Assembly (NCBI GenBank): GCA_008638375.1
Contig: CM018033.1
Location: forward strand, 15,231,763 to 15,295,762
DNA length: 64,000 bases
Direction: 5' to 3'
Source of the DNA: Nyssa sinensis
Taxonomy: Eukaryota > Streptophyta > Magnoliopsida > Cornales > Nyssaceae
Shown: one piece after another, positions 1 to 12,600 of the stretch
Numbering within the stretch: position 1 is the first letter of the stretch
How the letters are laid out: each line of letters starts with the position of its first letter
Program-made: the position numbers and the translations under genes
The notes under the pieces: generated by a model
Told to the model about the DNA's origin: nothing
Databases searched by the model: none
The model's input: only the letters and a program-made list of their open reading frames with translations

Positions 1-491
1 GTAACACAGTGGTCCATGGGAGATAAGACTAAGGTTGTAGAGATCTGAAAAAAATCAGGAAAATTTTTTTGTTTTTGCTGGTAGGACATTTGGCATACAC
101 GGTTTTGTCGGTAAAGCCCGGTTTTGCCGGTAAAGCATCTAAATGTGTCAGTTCACCGTTTGACATGTTTAGAAGCATATTTGGAGTGTGTCATAGAATA
201 AAAATATTCTTATAATATTGTGAGGTAACCACTGTACAAATTTCAGCAAAAACGGAAACAATTTCTGAAATTGGACAAAAAGGGCACTTGGGTGACCCGG
301 GTGGAAACGGCCAAAAAATTGACCTCAAACGAAAATGTTTCCTTCTGGAAGTTTTTATTTAAAATAATTTCATAAACATTGGCTAAAACAAAATTTCAAA
401 TTGAAGTGTTTAGGAATAGGTTGTAGAGTAACGGTTTTCGGGCTCATTAAGGGCAAAATAGTCATTTGCCCTTAACCCTTTGGTCCCTCAC

Positions 492-499
492 TATAAATA
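492..499 (+). promoter_or_regulatory. TATA box of LTR D
   Basis: TATAAATA preceded by CTCAC and followed by GGACAC, a good plant TATA context. It would start the retrotransposon transcript about 30 nt downstream. The GA repeat at 555-592 would then lie in the 5' leader. Confidence 0.55.
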
Positions 500-552
500 G
501 GACACTTAGACACACATACAGAATTCATTCTGTATATGCAGCAGGTCACGTT

Positions 553-554
<2 letters not shown>

Positions 555-596
<42 letters not shown>

Positions 597-600
597 AGAG
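555..600 (+). repeat. (GA)n microsatellite in the LTR D leader
   Basis: A nearly perfect AG/GA dinucleotide tract about 60 bp downstream of the TATA box. It gives an artificial Glu/Arg-rich reading frame that is not a protein. Confidence 0.9.
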
Positions 601-2975
601 AGAAAAGCCCTAGATTCTTCAACTTTCAAGCTGTCGAAACACACCTTTCGAGCGGGATTTTGGCCAAACTTCCTTCTGAGAAGTTGTTCGTCTCCACGAG
701 TACTATATTCTCACAAAACAGTTTGGCAGTCCAGAAAACACAGCCACCGTAGTTTAAGAAAAACTAATTTTAGGTAAGGTTTCTTGCTAAGCTAGGAATA
801 GATTTAGTTTTTCCTACCTTATTACATGTTTTTTGACTAATTTTGATGTTTATTTCATGGTAGGAAGTTATCTAAGAGGTGTTACTTTGAAGGACTTAGA
901 GTTAGTAATTTGGGGCTTTATGTATTCTTTGGTTTATTTGATGCTTTGTTGCCATGAGAATGACTTATCTTGTCTTTGTATTTGATTGCTATATTTGATG
1001 TGTATTTATGTGATATTTACTTGACATCTTGGAAGGGAATTGGTTGTGTAATGTATTAGCCTTTTATGTGATGTTAGTGACTTTGTGAAATTCACTGTGG
1101 TTGGTGAAATGGTGACATTGTGGCTTCAAAAATATGTTAAGGTGTGTGGTTATGACCTATGTTATGTGAAGCATGGTATGAAAATTTAAAGTTATGAATC
1201 ATGTGGGGTTTAAAGGCATGACTTGAAAATGCACACCATGTGTTTGATCATTTGTCACATTGAATTTGCATGATGAAATCATGGCATCTTGGCACAGTGT
1301 GATTCCTTAGAAACATGGTATGGGTCAGCACGCGGTGCTGGATATTATGAGGGTGTAGATCCTATGGTGAAAAACCTAAAATTCGGCCATTGGTACTCTT
1401 TTCCATCGGGGATGTACCGAAAAGGAGACATACAAGGCGGTACTCATGCCAGCGGGGAAGGACCGTATCATGATACCCGGGTGTGGCATAGAGTTTGCAT
1501 GTGTGAGTCATGCATAGTGTGTTTGCATTGCATTAAACAACGAGAAGAGAAATTATATCTTGAAATTGTACACTTGCACATGTCGTGTCCTAAATTTGTT
1601 GCTAGTATTAGTGAGTTATCATACCAACAGTTGAGCTGACCCATTCGTGGGAAATATATATTTCAAATGAGACATCAGCTACTTGAGACTTCCTTGAGTG
1701 TTGAAGAAAAAGGAAGGGAATGGATTTTGTGGAAGATTTGGCCCTTGGGGCACTTTTTGGAATGTATGGGCATAAGCCCAATTTGTTGTCTTTACTTTTG
1801 AGAAATGTATGGACTTGAGCAAATTGTAACTTTAGGCCTTGGGCCATTTTACCTTGTATGAACTGCAACGCAAAGGAATGTATGATAACTATGGTTTAAG
1901 GCGTATTGTATGGATATGTTGGACCTAGTTAGTACATGTTTAATTTGATGGATTTGTGGCCACCGAGTGAGGGTGGATTGTTGATGAATTTATGTTCATA
2001 TATCTTGTGAAAATTAGGTGGGAAAACACTTAAAGAAACAAAGGAAACTATGTTCAAATTTTGGTAAATTAAAGTGAGAAATTAAGCATGTAAAACACCC
2101 ATGAAATGAATGAGAAAAATGCGAAAAATGGGGGCTTAGAAGCTAGGGAATTTGGGCTGAGAATGGGTGAAAAAGGGGCTTGAAAAAAACTTGAAAGAAA
2201 ATTCAAAAATTGGAAAAAATTGGTTGCAGCCATGAACAGTAACTTGAAAAAAATCAGAAACTGCTCTCTGTACTACAGTACCTTGAACAGTGCAGGAACC
2301 AGCCCCAGCCGCCGCAGCCCTAGCGCGCACTCAGTGTCTGCACGCCGCGGGGCCTGCGCCCTACGCCGCACACCTGCTACTGCCCATGCGCGCGCCCATT
2401 GCTGCCTTGCATGCTGCCACCTACTGTCCAACCCATGGGCAGCCATTGTTTTGGCCATGTTATGACCTATCTTCCAAGGGTATTTTAAGGCTATTAAATC
2501 ATAAGTTTGACCCAAACTTTTGAGTTCATTTTAGGCCATCTTAGGCCATCAGAGAAAAGCCAAGTTAGGCAATTTATGGGACACTTTTTAGTCATGAATC
2601 AAGGCCATGTTTGGCCATTTATTTGCACCACTTTAGGTGGGATTTCTTAACCAATTTTGGACTATACCTTAGGGTATTTTGAGACCCTTTTTGGGCAACG
2701 TTATAGGGCACTTTGAGAAAGGTTTTGAGAACATTTTGAGAACCGTTTTTAAATATGATTTAAAGTATTTAGGCATTAATTGAGAGGAGTACTTGAGCTA
2801 TGTTGAGGAACGATTTTGAGTTATATTGAATGTCGAATATTTACTTAAATTGTTGGGAGAAACTTGAGGAATGATGATGGAGATTTCAATTAAATTTACC
2901 GAATTGTCACTTCTTTTCCTTTCTTTTGTTTCGTTCAGTTGCTCCCCGGGGTTCGTGGGAATTCGGGGCGTGACA

Positions 2976-5144
2976 AAGGTACTAGTATTACAAATGTCCA
3001 AGTAGAGTCAACCAGTAGATAGATTCTGACATGATAGATAAACTGTTATATAAATTTTGACCGTTAATCCTTTACAACAAGTAAATTGGGAGATGATCAA
3101 GCTACTGTACCAGTAGTCGTAGGTATTTTTCTAGTTAGTTAAGGCATACCCGTATGCTAGCTTTATGTATTGATTTTGCTTTCCGCATTCACTACTAGAT
3201 TGATTTAGAAATTGAACTGCTAGTTGAACAGAGAAACAAAACTCTTAGGTTACATGTTAACCATTCCTATACTATTGGAAGAGTCATTATTGATGAATGC
3301 TATACATGCAGAAAATTATTAGTAATGAATTAATATACATAGAGTATATGAGATGCATATCATAAGTATACAGTTATTAGCTGATCTGAGGAAGAAATTA
3401 ATGATTTAAAAATAATTACATGATTGTGACTGCTAGAAGATGAAAGCAAGTTAAGATACTCGAGGTTAACTTGTTGTTAGAAAGAGACTACATATTTTGC
3501 TAAAAGTTTACGATTCTTGAACAACTAATATGAGCAAGTAAATAGTGATCCTTAAGAATAGTAGTGTACTTAAATATAAATTATGAGAATTCTTAAGTTA
3601 TGACACTGAAATTACTAAAAGAGGTTTCGATGACAAATATAGGCAGATAAACGAGACACGAGTAAGAGATAGTAGTTATACTTAAGAAATTGGAAAGAAT
3701 TATAGCAATAGTGAGATAAATAATCTTGAATGATTATTCTATCTTATGGAAGCATGTACTTGATATCTATTGAGTTACAGTTTGATGATTTATTCTATAT
3801 TGAGAGGACTGTTGAGAATTGAATTACTATATCTAGACTAGGGACTTGATGTTTATGGTAAGATGATTGTCCTATATTGTGAGAATCAGTCGTTCCATAA
3901 TGAACAAGGGCAACAATTAGTTCATATTGAAAGATAGAAGGTAACATAGAATTGGAAATTATGTCAGTTTGGAAAGCAATGGATTTGATAATAATATCTA
4001 AATGGAGTAGTGAAACCCTAGAAAGGTAGTAGAATTAAGAACAACATCTAGACAAAGCAGTAATAACTTGAAGGGCAGTATTTGTGACAGGTGACACTTG
4101 ACTAGAATACTTATACATTCTAAAAAGAAATAGATGTAAAAATGAATCAAGACATAAGAGATAGTCTGAAGGGAACTTAAGGGGGTGAGTATAGGGGAGT
4201 TGATAAACCATATTGATTGAGTAATAGATTGATGGTGTATCAGAATTGTAAAAAGTCTTGAGTAAGTTATAGATAGACCCTGATAAAGTAAAAGATGAGT
4301 AGAGTTTGAAGATGTTTATTTAATAACCGAAGCTGTTAGAAGTTGATATTTTGAAATACAGATGATTCTGAGAAAAGGCTAATATAAAATGAATAAGTGC
4401 TAAAAAATGTTTGATAAACCTTAGTGATCCGAGTAGTAGATTTGATATGAATAAATGATGATACTCTGTTAGGTTAAGTAAAAATAAGTGATAAACGATC
4501 CTGAGTAACTTTTAGAGACTAAGGTAATTTAAATGATTGTAAAAAATTGGAGGTGTAGTAAATTATTCAAGGGGGTCACGAAATAAAATGATACGAGAAA
4601 TTGTAGAAATACTAAAAAAATACTTACAAGTATAGAATGAGGTAAAAATCTGTAAACAGTAAGGAATTATGAACTGTATCGATTTTAGAAGCTTAAATCA
4701 TTTTTGATAAAGTCCCAGATAAGATATAATCATGTGAATATAAGACCCAGAAAAGACAAAGTATATAAGAACTCCTAGTCGTACTACAAGAACTTCTCTA
4801 AAGAAAGGAGTTAGTTAAATAACGATTAAAGAAAAATGTAATGTATAGAAAGAATAGAGTACCTGACTAAGTAGTAGATACAGAACACATGAAATACAGA
4901 CCAAGGACACAAACATTCTTAAACAATTGACTTGAGGTCAAAAAAAAAAAAATAATAATAATGAAAAGATGATCTGATGTGACTATAAAATTTGATTTGA
5001 TATGACTGTAAAACTTGATTCTCAGTAAAAGATTTTTATGTAAACATCCGTTCAAGTTGTACTCCAATGTTAAAGAAACCACGAGAACCCCCGGAGTTAG
5101 GAACGCTAAGTTTGGGGACAAACTTATTTTTAAGGGGGTAAGGA
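2976..5144 (+). mobile_element. Decayed internal region of chromovirus-like element B
   Basis: AT-rich sequence with no open frame longer than about 100 codons. Its last 60 bp (GGGGACAAAC, then a polypurine tract AAGGGGGTAAGGA directly before TGTAATATCCC) is the usual 3' end of a chromovirus internal region, so the LTR at 5145 is a 3' LTR on the plus strand. I could not recognise individual pol motifs; the identity rests on the 3' end and context. Confidence 0.5.
5132..5144 (+). other. Polypurine tract of element B
   Basis: AAGGGGGTAAGGA ends exactly where the LTR begins with TGTAATATCC. This is the expected plus-strand primer position and sets the orientation of element B. Confidence 0.65.
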
Positions 5145-5890
5145 TGTAATATCCCAACCCGGGATATGGCACTTATACCGAGGTAGAACCGGTCGAGTAC
5201 ACGTAAACCGAGACAGGTCGAGTTGAGTAGCGTAATACCAGTTGTAACCGAACATGAGTTTCGAATAAATAAAATAATTCCATTTTATCTAAAAAGAGTC
5301 AAATAATAATACCGAGCTTTAACCAAGCTATGATCATAATATCAAGAGTAAACCGAGACCGGTCCAGACCGAGAATCGTGGACCCCAAAATATACCGAAT
5401 TATTTTAATGAGTAATATACAGTGACGGATAAGATTACCAAGGTAATCAATAAAAGTTATAATCTCATAGAATTACAAGATTAAGAAAAAACCAAGTACG
5501 AAGCAACCGAGCCGATAAGTATAATATCAAAATAAACCCGAATCATCATAATAAATTATGTATCGTAATAGACACGTTGTTCGAGATAGATAATACGATT
5601 CATTAATTTAGTAATATACAGTTTAAAAATACGAGAAGTGAATTATAAGTAATCCCGAGTATCCAGTAGTACTGCACAATAAATCTCGAGCGGTACAGAA
5701 AATCGTGTACGTAGGCCAGTATATACCTCGTTATACGTGGCAATGTATTTTTAATAAATACAAGGATATATATATATATGGGATTATATATATATATGCA
5801 TATATAAAAATAAATATAAAATATATATGCAAGTACAGTTATGTGTATATAGGTATTTTATAAAAATATGTATTAGTATAAATATATATA
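5145..5890 (+). mobile_element. 3' LTR of element B, first piece
   Basis: Begins TGTAATATCCC after the polypurine tract and runs into a TA-rich stretch (5770-5890) where element 1 inserted. Its last five bases, ATATA, are duplicated at 16028-16032. The LTR resumes at 16028, 25776 and 29939 and ends at 31732, giving a reconstructed length near 4.2 kb. No gene is seen here. Confidence 0.65.
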
Positions 5891-6480
5891 TGATGCAGCT
5901 ATTTTTGGCTCGTCAAGGATACAACCATCGCTGCTAATGAACCTGCAAAGAAATAAGATGAAAGCCACCGGGAATGGCTCCGGTGGGTAGCCGCTCCGAT
6001 GGTTCAATGAGATCAAGTAAAAATAAATTGCCTGATCAAATGATATCTTCTTCTTGCTTATTTTTTAAACTTGGATCCCTTACACACTCCTCTACTAGGG
6101 TATTTATAGGTTAAGTGGTTTTTGCTAAGCGGTGGATTAGCTGATATTTTTATATCACTGTTCAGTGTTGATTTGACAGTGATGTAAAGCTAAGATTTTA
6201 TTTCGTCTTTTTGGTCATAATCAAATCCCACCGCTTGTCAGGTGGTACAGCACTCATCATGACAATATACGTCATAATAAGAGTTATAAATGGTTGTCCT
6301 ATTATGACATCGGTATCTCAAGATATTTTAGTGACCTCGGTAGCCTCAATAAACAACCTTAGTTATTGTTTTGAATATAGTGGGGTGTGATAACCTTTTT
6401 ATATTTATTTGAAACAATGTCACAAAGGCTAAACTGGACACGTGGCAAGTCCTGACTGGGAGTATCTTTTTGGTGTATCA
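5891..6480 (-). repeat. 3' LTR of element 1
   Basis: 590 bp, matching 15438-16027 except for one base. On the minus strand it starts TGATACACC and ends GCATCA. It holds the TATA box (minus; plus 6101-6108) and the CCACCGG/CCGGTGG hairpin at 5965-5986. The minus-strand polypurine tract abuts it at 6481. Confidence 0.95.
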
Positions 6481-6497
6481 GTTACTCCCCCCCAAGT
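6481..6497 (-). other. Polypurine tract of element 1
   Basis: On the minus strand a run of seven G followed by AGTAAC directly precedes the LTR start TGATACACC. Elements 3 and 4 have the same G-run plus AGTAGC, which supports the assignment. Confidence 0.85.
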
Positions 6498-6500
6498 TTG

Positions 6501-6525
6501 AGTCCTGAGACGCGCGTGCAGGACT
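6501..6525 (-). other. Stem-loop next to the element 1 polypurine tract
   Basis: AGTCCTG (6501-6507) pairs perfectly with CAGGACT (6519-6525) around an 11 nt loop. Equivalent perfect stems of different sequence lie at 40533-40566 in element 3 and 42252-42274 in element 4, again beside the polypurine tract. See findings. Confidence 0.7.
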
Positions 6526-7018
6526 GAAATTAGGGTTTTTTCTTGTTTTCACAAAGGCGCGTGTACGCGTAGTAAGAAACAATTTGTTGATATTTCGAGG
6601 AGGCATAAGCTGTTTTACGGCGCTGTTAATACGCCGACTGTCGTTTCAAAACTCGAGACTATTCATTATGCCGGCCATTTATTTTGTTTATCTCGAGATC
6701 GAGTTTTTTGAAATGTTTTCGATTCCCGGTGTCATAAAACTCATAGAAAGGACACATTGTAGAAATCCTGAGTTCTCTTTCATTCGAAAACCATTTGTCC
6801 TTCCTCAAACAATCTCAACATACGTTTCGGTCATAACCTCCGGTGAACTCAGGACGATTTCTGGCGACGGTGATCTGATAGTGAAAACGGGTAACTGGTA
6901 ACCTCCTCCTTTCTAGCTTGTGTTTTTATCGTTTCGTTCTTCGTTTTCAATCTCTGTTTTGGTTGTATCGTTATCATTCGTTTCTTCTGGTTTCTCGAAT
7001 TTTCCTTGAATTTTCATT
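6526..7018 (+). promoter_or_regulatory. Leader and probable promoter of the element 1 antisense gene
   Basis: About 490 bp between the stem-loop and the antisense-gene start. No long open frame belongs to a recognised protein. The TATA box clear in elements 3 and 4 is not obvious here; CATAAAA near 6732 is a weak candidate. CCATTTATTTTG near 6675 loosely resembles the TCATTTATTGCGCAG block of elements 3 and 4. Confidence 0.35.
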
Positions 7019-9144
7019 ATGTCTGGTTCAATCATGGGAGAAGTTAGGATTGAGCCAGAAACTAGAGTTGAAGACGATCCGCCATCTTCATCCTCGACCT
7101 CTTCGTTTTCGTCCTTTGAGTCTGCCCTAAAATCGAGTGATAGGGAGGCTAAAAAATCTCAGAGGGAAGAAGGCGAGAGTCACATGACAAAGGGGATGTT
7201 GTCCACCCTAAGGAAACAATATCAGTTTCCGAGGAACGTTTCTTGTAGAGTCCCTAAGCCTTCAGATCGTCCTACCGACATTAAGCGGGGGGAGATCTGT
7301 GTTTATTTGGAGTGGTTCGAATTAGGCGTACACCTCCCGTTTCATCCTCTTTTTAGGGAATTTTTTAGTTATTTTAATATTTGTCCTGCCGATCTAAATG
7401 TTAATAGTTGGAGGCAGCTTTTAGCTTTTTTAGTTTTAAGTCATATGAATAAGGTTCCAGTAGATCTGGATCTTATTCGCAGTAAAATGGATATGAAGTT
7501 CCTTTCTACTGAGGGGCTTTATTATATCTCTTTTGATCAGAGGTACCGACCTCTGACTGGAGTACCATCTTCCAATAAAACATGGAAGAAATGGTATTTT
7601 TTTGTTGGGGGAGGTTGGGAGCGAGAAGACTATGAAGGCGACCTGAGTCTTTTTCCTCGGCAAACCGGCCCCATTGGTGAGTCTTGTTTTAATTTGATAT
7701 ATACTTGTTTGTTAATGTATCTGCTTATCTGATAAGCATATGTTTCTGGGTTTGTTGCAGATAAAAGTAAGTGGAAAAGGTCAGCCTTTACTCCCGAGAT
7801 CGAGAAGAGATTCGAGCAACTTCTCCAGCCGGCTTTCCGACATCATCTGCAAATCTTATCACCGAAAAATTTGATGGCGGCAGGTTTAACCAAGGCAGAT
7901 GGGGCCAAAGTAAAGAAGGCCATCTTGTCTGGATATGTCCCGTCCAGCAAAATTAAAGCTGGGGGCTCCACCTCTTCCATTCCGGAACAAACTGAGGTAC
8001 CGAGATCGTCAGAAGAATCTCAACTACCGACGGTATCAGAGGTACCGCAACCGGCCCAAAAAGAAGAGGAGGGTAATCTCAAGGGCTGCACGGGAGGCTG
8101 CTGAGGCTGCCGCGCAAGAGACTGAGAAGAGGTCTCAATCAACGTCATCCCAGCCTACCGAGGCTCAAGTTCCACCTCCTTCCGAGACGCAAGGGCAACC
8201 AAGTAAAGCGGCCCCAGCCCCCCCAAGGGCAACGTCTGTAGGCCCAACTGGAGTTCAAGGGGGAGCAAGTTCGGTGGTTCTGAATCCCGCTAATACCGCC
8301 ATAGGTTCAGAGGCCATAAAGGTGGCTTTGAAGACGGGGTTGCCTCCTGGTTTTAATACAAAAGGAGCGAGGCAAATTCTGGGAGAATTGATGGTAGGCT
8401 ATGTAAAGGTAATAATTCCCTCTTCTTTTTTTTTTTTTATATTGACTTTGTGTGTAGGGCATTGGAGCAACGGGTCTGCTGATGGACAAGTTTGCTGAAG
8501 CTGAGAGGGCGTCGTCTTCGCAAGATGAGTTGAAGAAGGCGAAAGCTGATCTAAAGGCAGCTCAAGCTGAAGTCAAGAAAGTGCAGACGGACCTGAAGAC
8601 AGCTCAGTCTGAAATTAAGAAACACCAGTCCGAGCTGCTAGTTGCTCAAGCGGACCTGAAACATGCCCAAGCCAAGTTGAAGATATCTGAGGCTGAACTT
8701 GGAGTAGCTCAGGCCAGTGTATCATCTTTGGAGGCCAAATGCGAGGCGTTCCAGACTGAGAATGTCAGTTTAGGCCAAAAATTAGGAACGATGATTGATC
8801 AACGTGACCTATTCTGTCGTAGGGCGGATGAACAAAAGAAGAAACTCCGAGATGCCGAGGCAGCGATGGCCAAAAAACTTGAGGAGATTAAGGAGGTTAC
8901 CAAGGAGGAGACCAAAAAAGGAATGATGGACTTGGTAAATTCTATGGGGAGAGAGCTAGTAGACTCTGGGTATATGCTTTGTAGGCGGAGAATCCAAAAA
9001 TTGTATCCAAACTTGGACATTTCTCGTCTGGACGATGTCGAAGTTGAGTCGCTACCGAGCTCTCCCAATCCTCCCGATGTGGAAGGTTTTGTTGAAACGG
9101 TCCCTCCTATCTCCTCTATCCCTCCGAAGTCGAAGCCGAAGTAG
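7019..9144 (+). CDS. Spliced antisense gene of element 1 (gypsy-type transposon domain plus coiled coil)
   Basis: Three exons on the strand opposite gag-pol: 7019-7676, 7761-8408 and 8458-9144. Intron 1 (84 bp) is GTGAGT...TTGCAG. Intron 2 would be only 49 bp (GTAATA...TGTAG), short for a plant. I chose the ATG giving MSGS because elements 3 and 4 start MSDS and MSGL. Exon 1 carries a conserved domain (CRVPKPSDRP, GEICVYLEWFE, FNICPADLNVNSWRQLLAF, KTWKKWYFFVGGGWE) of the kind Pfam calls putative gypsy type transposon (PF04195). Exon 2 is Pro/Ser/Ala-rich with a basic KKKRR patch. Exon 3 is a long Lys/Ala/Glu coiled coil. The reading frame shifts by one base in exon 2 between about 8000 and 8075, before KKKRR; element 3 has no shift there, so this copy is probably damaged. 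Function unknown; similar opposite-strand frames are known in Retand-type elements. Confidence 0.8.
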
Positions 9145-9365
9145 ATAATATCTTGTAAAAAATATTTCTGTATTTCTTTGATTTATATATATGAAATTTT
9201 GCTGTTTAGCCGGATATTTTTAGGATTTGTACATATATTTTTATTCGTAGTTTTGCTATAACTTAAAAAACAAATCATGAATCAAGATATAACAAACATG
9301 TCCTCATAAAAAACAACAATTTAAACCTAACCTGATATCATCTGAAGTGGATCAGGTAAGAGTTT
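9145..9365. other. Short 3' region between antisense gene and repeat array, element 1
   Basis: AT-rich, no reading frame. It probably holds the 3' end of the antisense transcript. The matching part of element 2 (about 23325-23624) shares TATATCTTGATCCAT-like sequence but is clearly diverged, marking the edge of the near-identical arm. Confidence 0.5.
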
Positions 9366-9640
9366 TGTGACTTTGAGATCAGGTCTGTAGACCAGCATCT
9401 TTTCTTGGAGCCATACCTACAGCATTTATGCTTGTAGGGGCCTTGATGAGTTTTGAGATCAGGTCTGTAGACCAGTCTCTTTTCTTGGAGCCATACCTAC
9501 AGCGCTTAGGCTTGTAGGGGCCTTGGTGATTTCAAGATCAGGTCGGTAGACCTGTATCTTTTCTTGGAGCCATACCTACAACGCTTAGGCTGGTAGGGGC
9601 CTTTGTTGCAGAACAAGTTGGTAGATCTTCCGTGTCGAGA
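9366..9640 (-). repeat. About three tandem 80 bp repeats, element 1 3' region
   Basis: Units begin TTTCTTGGAGCC at 9401, 9481 and 9560, so the period is 79-80 bp. Each unit contains two self-complementary parts: CCTAC...GTAGG and GGTC-NNNN-GACC. Element 2 has about seven copies at 22815-23320. The array lies between the pol stop and the antisense-gene stop. Confidence 0.9.
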
Positions 9641-9670
9641 AGATATATCACCTGAAAGGTAGAAATAATT

Positions 9671-12600
9671 TTATTGATAATACTGTCTTAGGTGCTCGAT
9701 GTTCCATGGTCTGGGAATCAGTTTTCCCTCCATATCTTCCAACCAGTAGGTTGTTGGCCTGTTAATCTTTACAATTCGGTAAGGTCCTTCCCAGTTTGGG
9801 GACAACTTTCCCATCGTAGGTTCCTTGGTATTAGGGAAGATTCTTCGCAGAACCAGATCACCTAAGTCAAAGTTTTTACCTTTGACCTTTTTATTAAAGC
9901 TTTTGGCCATCCTTCGTTGACATTCTTCCATTCGGATTGAAGCCTGTTCTCTTTTTCCTTCCAGTAAGTCGAGGTTCTCGATTAACTGAAGCGGATTTGC
10001 TTCCTGATTAAAGGCTTCTGTTCTCCATGTGGGCATACCGATTTCTACGGGAATGACCGCCTCGGAACCATATGTGAGTGAGAATGGTGTTTCCTGGGTA
10101 GCACTGCTCCTCGTTGTTCGGTAAGCCCAGAGTACTCCAGGAAGTTCTTCTGTCCATTTTCCTTTTGCTCGTTCCAGCCTCTTTTTGATACCACTTAATA
10201 TAGTCCGGTTAGTCACCTCGGCCTGTCCGTTTGCCTGTGGATGTCCTGGCGAGGAAAAATGATGGCTGATATGGAGATCGTCACAGAATTTTCTAAATAC
10301 TTTTCCTGTAAACTGGGTGCCATTGTCTGATATGATAGTTCGTGGCACTCCAAACCTGCAAACGATATTTCTCCATGTGAAATTTTTTACATCCACTTCG
10401 GTAATGTGAGTCAGTGGTTCTGCTTCCGCCCATTTGGAGAAGTAATCAATAGCGATCAACAAATACTTCCTATTTTGAGGAGCTTTGGGCAAAGGTCCAA
10501 CAATATCCATCCCCCATTGGGCAAAAGGCCAGGGACTGACAATGGGTACAAGCTCTTGTTGTGGTAGATGTTGATAGGAAGCAAAACGCTGACATTTGTC
10601 ACATCTCTTTACATACTCCCTGGCTTGAATCAGCATACCGGGCCAGTAATAACCATGGGTCAACGCTCTATGGGAGATGGTCCTGCCACCATTATGATTG
10701 CCGCATATCCCTCCATGAATCTCGGCTAGTACATACCCCGATTCTTCTGGAGATAGGCACCTCAGTAAAGGTTGGGTGTAGGACCTACGGTAGAGTTGCT
10801 CATTTAAAATCAGATACCGAGCTGCTCTGATCCGTAGTTTACGTGCTTGATTCCTATCTTCCGGGAGTTTTCCTTCTTTCAGGTATCTGAAGATAGGAGC
10901 TCTCCAGTCGTGACATTGTTCTAAGATGTGAATTTTTTGAACTTTGTCAATACTGGGGTGATCTTGGGAGGAGATAATTAATTCTGAATCCCCTTTGGTA
11001 TCGAGGTGAGAAGCCATATTTGCTAATACATCTGCCCTTGTGTTCTGTCTTCTCTCTATTTTATGAATACGGAAAGTGGCAAATGATTTTTGTAGAAAAC
11101 TTACCATTTCGGCATATTTGATCATTCTGTCATCTTTCACAGCAAATTCACCCAGAACTTGGCCCACCACTAATTGAGAATCAGAGAAGGCTTCGAGGTT
11201 GTGAGCTTCATGTTCTCGGGCTAGTTGCATGCCAAGGATTAATGCCTCATATTCAGCCTCATTGTTTGAAGCCCTAAACCCCAAAGTAACTGCTTTCTCT
11301 GTAGAAATACCATCGGGAGATCGGAGGATAAGACCAACTCCGGACCCTTTATCAGTGGAAGAGCCATCCACATATAAATGCCACGTGGCCATGGTTGGGT
11401 TAGCGTCTAACTTCTGTTTTAGTGCCGGGGTGAATTCGGCAATAAAATCTGCCAAAGCCTGTGCTTTAATGGCAGTCCGAGGTGTATAGGTGATATCGAA
11501 TTCTCCCAGCTCTATTGACCATTTCACGAGACGACCTGAAATTTCAGGTTTATGTAGTACGGCTTTTAAGGGGTATAAAGTTGGGACTATAATTGAATGA
11601 GACTGAAAATAAGGCCTGAGTTTTCTGGCCGATATGACGAGTGCGAAGGCTAGCTTTTCTATCTCGGGATACCTTTTTTCTGATCCAAGAAGTGCTTTAC
11701 TCACGTAGAATATGGGTTTTTGAATCCCTTGGTCTTCTCGGAGTAATGCAGAGCTTACGGCATTTTCAGATACCGCGAGGTATAAAAGGAGCTTCTCTCC
11801 TTTTATTGGTGTAGATAACAGTTCTGGAGATGCCATATATTTTTTAAGCTCCACAAAAGCTTTGTCGCATTCAGAGGTCCATTCCAAGGTCTTATTTCCC
11901 CGTAGAGCTTTGAAGAAGGGAAGACAGCGGTCTGTAGACCTTGATATGAAGCGATTCAGGGCCGCAATCCGGCCATTCAAAGTCTGTATCTCCTTCCTAG
12001 ACCTCGGAGGCTCGAGTTCTGCCAAAGCTTTAATTTGGGATGGATCGGCTTCAATGCCTCGTTGTGAGACAAGAAAACCCAGAAACTTCCCACGGCTCAC
12101 CCCAAAGATACATTTAGATGGATTCAACTTCATCTTATGTTTGTTCAGGATGTCGAAGGTCTTTTTTAAATGTTCAACGTGATCCTTCTTCTGCTGACTC
12201 TTGACCAGCATGTCATCGATATACACCTCCATCGTATCACCGATCAGAGATGCAAACATTTTGTTGACCAAACGTTGATAGGTGGCTCCAGCGTTTTTAA
12301 GACCGAAAGGCATCACTTTGTAGCAATACAAGCCTCGTTCAGAGATGAAAGAGGTCTTTTCTTGATCGGGAGGATACATCTGAATCTGGTTGTATCCTGA
12401 GTATGCATCCATGAAGCTCATCAACTCGTAACCAGCAGTTGCGTCAACGAGTTGATCAATTCTTGGAATGGGGAAACTATCCTTCGGGCAAGCTTTGTTA
12501 AGGTCGGTATAATCAACGCATACTCGCCATTTCCCATTTTTCTTTTTAACCAGGACTGTGTTAGCAAGCCATTCTGGGTAAAATACCTCCCTGATTAGCT

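Larger units (their letters stand above)
1..2975 (+). mobile_element. Long LTR (D) of a Ty3 chromovirus-like element, 5' end outside window
   Basis: This stretch has no credible gene. It ends in GGGGCGTGACA at 2975, as does the solo LTR at 42735-46486. The two share a long block (about 1270-1650 here, 45600-45960 there) containing GGGTCAGCACG and GGGGAAGGACCGTATCATGA. A plant TATA box at 492-499 and a GA-rich leader lie upstream. By analogy the LTR is about 3-3.7 kb, so its start lies left of the window. Long LTRs ending in CGTGACA are typical of Del/Tekay-type chromoviruses; the lineage is inferred. Confidence 0.7.

Noticed and set aside
466..777. Frame with a Glu/Arg run
   Set aside because: Produced by the GA microsatellite in the LTR leader.
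5886..5890. Treating the ATATA and TATAT duplications as proof of insertion points
   Set aside because: They lie in TA-rich DNA where matches are easy; the LTR borders, not these five bases, carry the evidence.
7935..8498. 187-codon frame as an independent gene
   Set aside because: Its second half is exon 2 of the antisense gene after the frameshift, and its first part and 3' end read out of frame or into intron 2.
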